A stretch of DNA of 12,089 bases from Ruminococcus sp. UBA4383 (GTDB taxonomy: Bacteria > Bacillota > Clostridia > Oscillospirales > Ruminococcaceae): assembly GCA_002389995.1 (NCBI GenBank), contig DGRR01000161.1:1-12089 (forward strand). The letters run 5' to 3'. This document shows, piece after piece, positions 1-6,530 of the stretch. The notes under the pieces are model-generated. The model did not search any database and was not told where the DNA came from. It was given only the letters and a program-made list of their open reading frames with translations. Each line of letters starts with the position of its first letter. Within the stretch, counting starts at the first letter, position 1. A program made the position numbers and the translations under genes.

Positions 1-1021
1 TGCTGGGGTCATTTTTATCGGCATAAACAGTACCGAAAGCGTTACCTGTCGGACCTGTTTCCTTTACAGTACCCGATTTGAGGTCATACTTATAAAGACC
101 GCCCGAACTGCCTGCGAATGCAAGACCGCCTATATAGGTGAAGAAAAGGCTGTCTTTTCCGTCATAAGAGATACTTACGGGGTATACGTCAGTTGGAAGG
201 TCTTTGGAGAGGGGTTCAAATTTATCGTCCTTTACGCTTGCGACATGGATATTAGCCTGACCCTTTATGGCAGTACCGACATATACTTTTCCGTCAACCA
301 CTTTGACAACGCATACACCGTTCTGAGTATTATAAGCACCATTCTCAGTTGCACGGACTTTATGTTCTGTCCATGTGGGCCAGTTTATTGATTCTTTGTA
401 AAGACCGAGGTCGTCATAAGTTTTGACGGGATTCCAAGTTTTACCGCCGTCAGTAGATTTAATGAGGCAAGAATCGCCTGCGGTAACGTCACCGCCTGCG
501 TAAATGGTATCGGGGTTATCGGGGTCAACAGCGATAGGTTCGGTACATTCTCTGCCGTCACCGTTAGCGTGAACCTGAATCATATCGGTTACGTCATATT
601 CGGAGAAAGTTTTACCGCCGTCAGTAGTTTTGAAGATTACAGTTTTTGCATCGCTGAAATATGCACAGCCGCAGAGGAAATAGACTGTATCATCATCAGT
701 CGGGTCGATAGCGATACCGCTTACGGAAAGCAGACCTCTGTCAGCATCGGTGAGGAATCCGAAAAGCTGTTCCCATGAATCTGTTTCGTAATTGTACTTG
801 TATGCGCCGCCTACGTCTGTTCTTGCATACATATTTTTCTGACCTGTAACGACTGATGAAACGAATCCGCCTCCGCCTATTCTGAGAGCGTCCCATTTCA
901 TTGAATCCGAGATATCCTCTGCTGAGGAATCCAGACCGCCTGTAAATCCGCCGTATGCGGGATATACCGCACACAGGCACAGCGCACAGGCTGCCGCTGT
1001 CATTTGTTTTAAGAATTTCAT
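1..1021 (-). CDS. Secreted GH74 xyloglucanase-type glycoside hydrolase, N-terminal part (3' end beyond window)
   Basis: The minus-strand frame is open from ATG at 1021 to the window edge, giving 340 residues without a stop. Residues 1-24 form a signal peptide (MKFLKQ then an Ala/Cys/Leu core). The mature start matches the family GH74 beta-propeller: IGGGGFVSSVV at 48-58, then YARTDVGGAY at 65-74. Asp69 lies where characterised GH74 enzymes carry an N-terminal catalytic Asp; this placement is from memory of the family. Two BNR/Asp-box blade motifs follow, TTDGGKTF (132-139) and STDGGKTW (189-196), with GR (156-157) and IAVDP (163-167) between them. GH74 enzymes cut xyloglucan backbones outside the cell. 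The full protein would normally be about twice as long or more, and any C-terminal dockerin or binding module lies outside the window. A GGAGGG ribosome site sits 7 nt before the ATG. Family call is confident; exact substrate is not. Confidence 0.88.
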   Translation of the reverse strand, partial: MKFLKQMTAAACALCLCAVYPAYGGFTGGLDSSAEDISDSMKWDALRIGGGGFVSSVVTGQKNMYARTDVGGAYKYNYETDSWEQLFGFLTDADRGLLSVSGIAIDPTDDDTVYFLCGCAYFSDAKTVIFKTTDGGKTFSEYDVTDMIQVHANGDGRECTEPIAVDPDNPDTIYAGGDVTAGDSCLIKSTDGGKTWNPVKTYDDLGLYKESINWPTWTEHKVRATENGAYNTQNGVCVVKVVDGKVYVGTAIKGQANIHVASVKDDKFEPLSKDLPTDVYPVSISYDGKDSLFFTYIGGLAFAGSSGGLYKYDLKSGTVKETGPTGNAFGTVYADKNDPS

Positions 1022-1053
1022 GTTTTTCCCTCCATATTTTTATTTGCAAAGAT

Positions 1054-1082
1054 ATTTTATCACTTTTCATTGTCAATGTCAA
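1054..1082 (-). promoter_or_regulatory. Sigma-A promoter for the GH74 gene
   Basis: On the minus strand, -35 TTGACA (1077-1082), a 17-nt spacer and -10 TAAAAT (1054-1059), with TGA directly before the -10 (extended -10 form). A second TTGACA at 1071-1076 follows the first directly, so the hexamer is tandemly repeated; only the upstream copy has correct spacing. The predicted start is near 1047, leaving a leader of about 26 nt. Confidence 0.75.
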
Positions 1083-1176
1083 TAGATATGAATGAACTTA
1101 TTGTAAATTTTAGTGATAATTATTTCAGTACAGGGGGCGAAAAATTTTTTAAATAATGAAATATGTGTGAAATAGA

Positions 1177-1205
1177 TTGAAATGTAATTTTTTGTGTGAT
1201 ATAAT
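1177..1205 (+). promoter_or_regulatory. Sigma-A promoter for the LRR operon
   Basis: -35 TTGAAA (1177-1182), 17-nt spacer, -10 TATAAT (1200-1205) preceded by TGA (1197-1199), an extended -10. The predicted start is near 1212 and the leader is about 30 nt. The ribosome site for the first gene is GAGAGG (1228-1233), weaker than those of the neighbours. Confidence 0.8.
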
Positions 1206-1241
1206 ACTAATTGCAAATAAAAAAACTGAGAGGTAGAAAAT

Positions 1242-3266
1242 ATGCCTGTTTATAAAAAAATTACAGCATTTATATTAAGTCTTGCGGTCTGTTCGTCAAT
1301 GGTATATTTACCCGTGATTTCAGGCTATGCGGACGAATACATATATGAGGATTCAACCCAGCCCGAAACGGAAGCAGAAGAATATACAGTATCAGGGGAC
1401 TATTCATATTCACTTTCCGATGACGGCACAGCCCGCATTGAAAAATGCACATCACAGGAGAAAGAAATTGTCATTCCCGATACAATTGACGGTCATTCCG
1501 TTACCGAAATCGGAAGATATACATTTGAGGAAAGTTCTGTTGAAAGTGTTGTGATACCTGCATCGGTTGAGTACATATCCGCAGAAAATCCCTTTGTACA
1601 GTGTACATCACTCAAAGAGATAAAAATTGACGGCGAAAGCGATTATTATTTCTGTGATGACGGGGTACTCTATACAAAGGATATGAAGAAATTATCCTGC
1701 TATCCGCAGGCTAAAAGCGGCACATCTTTTGAAATTCCCGATACTGTTGAACAAATCGGCATAGCTGCATTTTACGGTACATCACTTACCGATATAAAAA
1801 TTCCCGACAGCGTTTCAAAAATCGGAAGGCACGCCTTTGCATCATCAGCCATAACTTCAATTGATTTGAGCGGTACTTCAATAGATGCCGTAGATGTCAT
1901 GACATTTATGAACTGCAAATCACTGAGCAAGGTTATTTTGCCTGAAAATCTTGAGGGAATAGCACTTTCCGCATTTTACGGCTGTAAGGCACTCGAAGAT
2001 ATAAAGCTCCCTGAAAATCTTGTTGAAATAGACCAGAATGCATTTATGGGTACAGGTCTGAAAAAAATAGTAATCCCGTCAAGTGTAATGAGTATAGGTT
2101 ACAGTGCATTCGGCTATGATGAGAATGAAAACCCCATTGCAGATTTTGTGATAGTAGGCGAAAGCGGTTCAGCAGCACAGATGTATGCAGTCGATACCGA
2201 TTCCGAATATAACTATGCAAACAATTTCACATTCACTACTATTGAAGCTGATGAGGCTTATGAGGAATATCTGAAACTTGATACAAAAATGTATGATGAA
2301 TTTGAATATTTCACCGAAAACAACGAAGTAACAATTGTATTCTGCTATTCAAGCGAAAATACTGTAAATGTCCCCGAAGAAATAGACGGTATGAAAGTTA
2401 CTGCAATATATAAAAATGCCTTTGTTACCTGTTCATCAGCCGAAATAATACTCCCGAACACAATAAAAACAATAGGAGAGGGAGCATTTTCTTCATACGT
2501 TGTAAGGCTGGTGATATCGGGAAACTGTACATCTATCGAGGGCGAAGAACCTTTCCTGATGTGCAGTAACCTGAAAGAAATAGAAGTATCAGAAGGTGAC
2601 GGTGAATATTCTTCACTTGACGGAGTGCTGTACAATAAGGACAAAACCAGAATTATTGCATATCCGCTTGAAAAAAGAGACTCGGATTTCAAAGCCCCCG
2701 ATACTGTAAGGGAAATATCAGCCTCGGCTTTCTGCAACAACAAATATCTGCAAACTGTCGATATATCAACCGTTACAGATATATATAATTTTGCCTTTGA
2801 CAACTGCCCTGCACTAAAATCTGTAAAACTTTCAAAGGATTTGAAAGTAGTCGGAAATGATGCGTTTTACGGCTGTACACAGCTTAAAAGCGTGCGCCTT
2901 TATGACAAGCTCGAAACAATAGGAGACTATGCATTCGGCTATGAATATGATGAGGAAACCGCTCAGGAAACTGCAAACGCTTCCGAGGAGGAACTCTCTG
3001 CAATAGCAAACGGTCAGGCAGAAGCCCCTGAACTTGATAAGCTTGTCGATGATTTCAAAATATATGCCGATGAAAATACTATGGGCTATGACTACGCAAA
3101 AGCCTGCGGAATCGAAACCGTTACAGGTACAATGCAGATAGGAAACAATAACGTTTCCAAAGGATTTTTATATGCACTGGCAGGAACGGCAGGCGCAGTA
3201 ATTCTTGCCGTTATCGGAATTTTTGCAGGCTCTAAAATCAAAAAAGGCGGTAAGAAAAAATCATGA
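1242..3266 (+). CDS. BspA-like LRR surface protein with two LRR modules and a C-terminal membrane anchor
   Basis: The 674-residue protein has a signal peptide (1-30, cleavage likely after SGYA) and an acidic linker. Two BspA/TpLRR-type (LRR_5) modules follow at about 54-334 and 353-628. The repeats show the usual IP..V..IG..AF..C..L..I pattern, for example IPDSVSKIGRHAF at 187-199. Each module contains a non-LRR insert with DGVLY-x-KD then YP (140-155 and 460-475), and each ends in an AFGY cap (289-292, 564-567) followed by a DF..... strand. Residues 641-663 are a single membrane span followed by a Lys-rich tail, so the protein is predicted to be anchored with its LRRs outside the cell. There is no LPXTG motif or dockerin. 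It is first in a two-gene operon and its stop overlaps the next start. BspA-like proteins elsewhere bind host or matrix proteins; the ligand here is unknown. The ATG at 1242 is followed directly by the signal peptide, which supports this start. Confidence 0.85.
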   Translation: MPVYKKITAFILSLAVCSSMVYLPVISGYADEYIYEDSTQPETEAEEYTVSGDYSYSLSDDGTARIEKCTSQEKEIVIPDTIDGHSVTEIGRYTFEESSVESVVIPASVEYISAENPFVQCTSLKEIKIDGESDYYFCDDGVLYTKDMKKLSCYPQAKSGTSFEIPDTVEQIGIAAFYGTSLTDIKIPDSVSKIGRHAFASSAITSIDLSGTSIDAVDVMTFMNCKSLSKVILPENLEGIALSAFYGCKALEDIKLPENLVEIDQNAFMGTGLKKIVIPSSVMSIGYSAFGYDENENPIADFVIVGESGSAAQMYAVDTDSEYNYANNFTFTTIEADEAYEEYLKLDTKMYDEFEYFTENNEVTIVFCYSSENTVNVPEEIDGMKVTAIYKNAFVTCSSAEIILPNTIKTIGEGAFSSYVVRLVISGNCTSIEGEEPFLMCSNLKEIEVSEGDGEYSSLDGVLYNKDKTRIIAYPLEKRDSDFKAPDTVREISASAFCNNKYLQTVDISTVTDIYNFAFDNCPALKSVKLSKDLKVVGNDAFYGCTQLKSVRLYDKLETIGDYAFGYEYDEETAQETANASEEELSAIANGQAEAPELDKLVDDFKIYADENTMGYDYAKACGIETVTGTMQIGNNNVSKGFLYALAGTAGAVILAVIGIFAGSKIKKGGKKKS

Positions 3267-4609
3267 ATATCAAAAAAAGACTGATTTCATTTTTATCTGC
3301 ATCTGTCATGATGTTGATTCCCTTTCAGGGAATATATGCATCTGCCGAGACTCCTGCGGACGCAAAGGACGAACTTACAGACGGTACATTCACATATGAA
3401 CTCATAGACGGCTCATATACAATAATTTCATGCGATACAAGTGCAATAGTTACGGATATTCCCGAACTGCGAAACGGTTATGCAATTACTGCAATAGCTG
3501 ACAAGGCTTTTGTGGGTTGCAATTTTATATCGGAGATAAATATTCCGAAAACTGTCAAAACAATAGGAATAAATGCATTTGCAGGCTGTTCAAACCTTAA
3601 AAAGGTAAAGCTTTCCGAAAAAATGACATCAATATCAGAGGGTGCATTTATGAGCTGTCCTGCCCTTGAAGAAATCGAAATCCCCGACAGTATCAAATCA
3701 ATAGGAAACTATGCCTTTTACGGCTGTACTTCACTGAAAGAAATAACCCTCCCCGAATCGCTTTCTGATTTGGGAACAATGGCATTTGCGGAATGTTCTT
3801 CAATAGAAAAAATTGATGTATCTGAATGTGACGGCTATGTTTTTGAAAATGATATTCTCTATGACAAGGAAAAGAAAAAAATCCTGCGTGCCTCCGCAAA
3901 AATTGCAGGCGAAATCACAATAGAAAATACTGTTGAATCCATTGAGCCGGGAGCATTTTCCATGTGCGGAGAACTTGAAAGAGTATATTTTCCGCAGAGT
4001 GTGACATATATCGGAGAGGACGCATTCGGTTACTGTGCAAAGCTGAAAAAGGCGGATTTGTCCGAGGGACTTAATAAAATTGCCCCCATAGCCTTCAAAT
4101 ATTGCTATGCCCTTGAATCCGCTGATATCCCGACAACAGTCACGGAAATAGGCGAGGGAGCGTTTTATAACTGTCCTAATCTCACAAGAGTAATAATTCC
4201 CGAAGGAGTCAAATCAATAGGCATGGGAGCATTTCTTTCATGCACAGGACTTAAACAGGCGGTTATTCCCAAAAGTGCCGAGATAATAGAAGATAATGCT
4301 TTCGGATTCAAAGAAGATTCCGAGACAGGTGAATATGCAAGGGTTGAGGATTTTAAACTCAGTGTGTATTCAGGTACAGCAGGCGAAAAATATGCCAAAT
4401 CATCGAAACTCAACTATACTGTTGCGGATAAGAGTATCAAAAAGACAGCATTTGTAATAATTGCCTGCGGACTGGTCATAGCAGCAGTAGTTATTGCACT
4501 TATAATAATGTCAAAAGGGAAAAAAGGTGCATCTGCCGAAGTCAGAAAATCCGACAAAGCCGCCAAGGAAAAAGCTGAGGAAGAAAGCTATAAGAAAATA
4601 ATAGAATAA
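3263..4609 (+). CDS. BspA-like LRR surface protein with one LRR module, membrane anchor and charged tail
   Basis: The 448-residue protein has a signal peptide (1-28, cleavage likely after ASA), a start cap (FTYEL at 43-47), about ten BspA-type LRRs, and the same ILY-x-K insert at 198-202 as in the upstream protein. An AFGF end cap (346-349) is followed by a DFKLSVYSG strand (363-371). Residues 394-416 are one membrane span. The remaining 32 residues are rich in Lys, Glu and Ala and predicted to be cytoplasmic, clearly longer than the upstream protein's tail. The ATG overlaps the upstream TGA as ATGA (3263-3266). The only purine-rich stretch upstream is AAGGCGG, unusually far from the start, so translation probably depends on reinitiation and coupled production of both proteins. 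They may act together or be alternative display proteins; that is inference. The LRR assignment is firm, the binding partner unknown. Confidence 0.85.
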   Translation: MNIKKRLISFLSASVMMLIPFQGIYASAETPADAKDELTDGTFTYELIDGSYTIISCDTSAIVTDIPELRNGYAITAIADKAFVGCNFISEINIPKTVKTIGINAFAGCSNLKKVKLSEKMTSISEGAFMSCPALEEIEIPDSIKSIGNYAFYGCTSLKEITLPESLSDLGTMAFAECSSIEKIDVSECDGYVFENDILYDKEKKKILRASAKIAGEITIENTVESIEPGAFSMCGELERVYFPQSVTYIGEDAFGYCAKLKKADLSEGLNKIAPIAFKYCYALESADIPTTVTEIGEGAFYNCPNLTRVIIPEGVKSIGMGAFLSCTGLKQAVIPKSAEIIEDNAFGFKEDSETGEYARVEDFKLSVYSGTAGEKYAKSSKLNYTVADKSIKKTAFVIIACGLVIAAVVIALIIMSKGKKGASAEVRKSDKAAKEKAEEESYKKIIE

Positions 4610-4630
4610 TTCACAATTGTATGATTTCAT

Positions 4631-4660
4631 AAAAGGAGGATATTATTATCCTCCTTTTTT
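4631..4660 (+). terminator. Rho-independent terminator of the LRR operon
   Basis: Perfect 12-bp stem, AAAAGGAGGATA (4631-4642) with TATCCTCCTTTT (4647-4658), TTAT loop and a T run through 4660. It lies 22 nt after the second LRR stop. The arms contain a full Shine-Dalgarno sequence and its complement, but no suitably placed start codon follows. Confidence 0.88.
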
Positions 4661-4757
4661 ATTGTTTTGTAATTGATTTTAAATTTCTGTAATGTCATGA
4701 AATATTTTCCAAAGAATATTTTCACTGTATTGTATAAATACTGAAACTGCCCTGTTA

Positions 4758-4786
4758 TTGCAATTTTCTCCGATTAGGGCTATAAT
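4758..4786 (+). promoter_or_regulatory. Sigma-A promoter for the VWA gene
   Basis: -35 TTGCAA (4758-4763), 17-nt spacer, -10 TATAAT (4781-4786). Unlike the other promoters here it has no TGN before the -10. The predicted start is near 4793, leaving an 88-nt leader. The leader can form a small hairpin from TTCGGG (4807-4812) and CCCGAA (4827-4832) with a 14-nt loop; no known riboswitch is recognisable. Confidence 0.7.
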
Positions 4787-4880
4787 TTATATAACAAAAG
4801 AAAGTTTTCGGGAAAGATATAGAATACCCGAATATAATGATACAGGGATTAAGGGGAATAAATAAAAAGGAGTGATTTAT

Positions 4881-6491
4881 ATGAGGAAAAATAAAATAAT
4901 TGCATTATCGCTTTCATGCGTTATGGTTTCGGCAATGTTTTGCAGTTGCGGTTCAGGAAATATGAGTAACAGCAGCTATAACGATTCACCGGACGGAAAC
5001 TATAAATACGACTATGCACCCGCAGAAGAATATTGTGATGATGTTGAATCTGATATGGAAATCATGCCCGAATATCAGTATTCAAATGAAGAATACAAAA
5101 ATTTTGAGGAACAGGGCTTTAAAAATACCGAAACAGACCCGCTTTCGACATTTTCCGCAGATGTTGATACAGCGTCATATTCAAACGTAAGACGACTGAT
5201 TGAGGACGGAATGAATGTCCCAGAAGATGCTGTAAGGGTTGAGGAATTTATAAATTATTTCGACTATGATTATTCACAGCCTGATGACGGACAGACATTC
5301 GGTGAATACGTTGAAATATCAGACTGCCCGTGGAATAATGCACACAAACTCATGATGATAGGCGTACAGGGAAAGAAAATTGATGAAAATGAACTTCCTC
5401 CCTCGAATATAGTATTTCTGATAGATTCATCAGGTTCAATGGATTCATATGACAAACTTCCGCTTGTGCAGAATGCTTTCTCCATGCTTGCAGAAAAACT
5501 CAGCGAAAATGACAGAATTTCAATAGTTACATATGCAGGTTCAAGCCGTACAGTCATAGCAGGCGAAAATGACAAGGATAAAATCCTCGAAGCACTCTAT
5601 TCCATAACCGCTAACGGTTCGACAAACGGTGAGGGCGGTATCAATACAGCCTATGAACTCGCAGAGGAATATTTCATAGAGGGCGGAAATAACCGTGTAA
5701 TCCTTGCAACTGACGGAGATTTGAATGTCGGTGCATCATCTGAAAGCGAACTGAAAAAACTTATTGAATCAAAGCGTGACAGGGGAATATATTTATCCGT
5801 ACTCGGATTCGGAACAGGAAATTATAAAGATGACCGCCTTGAAGCTGTTGCAGATAACGGAAACGGAAATTACAGCTATATAGATTCAGTTGACGAGGCA
5901 AGGAGAGTGCTTGTTGAGGAAATGGGCGGAACTCTTTTCACTATTGCAAAAGATGTTAAATTTCAGGTGGAATTTAATCCTTCAAAAATAAAAAGCTATC
6001 GCCTTGTCGGATACGATAACAGAATCATGAATGCAGAGGATTTCTATGACAATACAAAAGATGCAGGCGAGGTCGGTTCAGGTCACAGCGTAACGGCACT
6101 GTATGAAATAGAACTTGCTGATACTGACGGAACATATCACGGAGTTGAACTTGAATTTGCATCTGAACACACTCAGCCTATGAATAATTCCGCAGATAAC
6201 GGACGAGAAGAACTTTTCAAGTTCTCGACAGCATACAAGGACATTGACACAGGAGAGGACGTATATAATTCAAAGCTTTTCGGCATGGAGAAATATAATT
6301 CACAGCCCTCTGATAAAATAAATCTTGCATCATCAGCGGCAGAATTTGCTATGCTACTTAAAAATTCGGAATACAAGGGCGATTCTGACTATGAGGACAT
6401 ACTTGCAAGAGTAAATGATTTGGGATATGATGACGAAAAAGTTTCTGAATTTTATAATCTTGTGAAAGCTTCATCAAATCTTTTCAGATAA
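4881..6491 (+). CDS. YfbK-type von Willebrand factor A protein, probable lipoprotein
   Basis: The 536-residue protein carries the three-part YfbK architecture. An N-terminal YfbK/vWF_A region at about 80-165 includes DPLSTFSADVDTASYSNVRR. A VWA domain at about 175-340 has a complete MIDAS metal site: DSSGS at 182-186, Thr248, and ATDGD with Asp278. A C-terminal YfbK_C/DUF3520-type region at about 350-536 includes the conserved GSGHSVTALYEI block. The N-terminus is a short basic stretch, a hydrophobic core and FCSCGSG; Cys21 or Cys23 could be lipidated, although the lipobox is imperfect. VWA domains bind protein partners through the metal ion, so an extracytoplasmic adhesion or assembly role is likely but unproven. 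The in-frame GTG at 4872 is rejected as start because it overlaps the AAGGAG ribosome site (4867-4872), whereas ATG at 4881 is 8 nt downstream of that site. It appears monocistronic. Confidence 0.87.
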   Translation: MRKNKIIALSLSCVMVSAMFCSCGSGNMSNSSYNDSPDGNYKYDYAPAEEYCDDVESDMEIMPEYQYSNEEYKNFEEQGFKNTETDPLSTFSADVDTASYSNVRRLIEDGMNVPEDAVRVEEFINYFDYDYSQPDDGQTFGEYVEISDCPWNNAHKLMMIGVQGKKIDENELPPSNIVFLIDSSGSMDSYDKLPLVQNAFSMLAEKLSENDRISIVTYAGSSRTVIAGENDKDKILEALYSITANGSTNGEGGINTAYELAEEYFIEGGNNRVILATDGDLNVGASSESELKKLIESKRDRGIYLSVLGFGTGNYKDDRLEAVADNGNGNYSYIDSVDEARRVLVEEMGGTLFTIAKDVKFQVEFNPSKIKSYRLVGYDNRIMNAEDFYDNTKDAGEVGSGHSVTALYEIELADTDGTYHGVELEFASEHTQPMNNSADNGREELFKFSTAYKDIDTGEDVYNSKLFGMEKYNSQPSDKINLASSAAEFAMLLKNSEYKGDSDYEDILARVNDLGYDDEKVSEFYNLVKASSNLFR

Positions 6492-6527
6492 AAAAATGCA
6501 GCCGGAAAATTCCGGCTGTATTTTTTA
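6492..6527. terminator. Bidirectional terminator between the convergent VWA and 548-residue genes
   Basis: The stem TGCAGCCGGA (6497-6506) pairs with TCCGGCTGTA (6511-6520), including one G-U pair, around an AAAT loop. It is flanked by an A run (6490-6496) and a T run (6521-6526). Read on either strand the hairpin is followed by a U run, so it can end both transcripts. Only 39 bp separate the two stop codons. Confidence 0.88.
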
Positions 6528-6530
6528 TTA

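Noticed and set aside
569..778. Plus-strand 69-residue ORF
   Set aside because: It is a shadow of the GH74 gene on the opposite strand; no ribosome site or family features.
741..1082. 113-residue minus-strand ORF
   Set aside because: It is out of frame with the GH74 coding sequence, whose signal peptide, ribosome site and family motifs are in the other frame; its start also lies within the GH74 promoter.
2345..2803. 152-residue minus-strand ORF inside the first LRR gene
   Set aside because: Antisense to a well-supported repeat protein, Ser/Ile-rich composition typical of reverse reading, no ribosome site.
1242..4609. CRISPR or DNA repeat array in the LRR genes
   Set aside because: The periodicity is at protein level (LRR motifs); the DNA copies differ and there are no spacers.
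4872..4880. GTG start for the VWA gene
   Set aside because: The GTG overlaps the Shine-Dalgarno sequence, whereas ATG at 4881 is properly spaced and begins the signal peptide.
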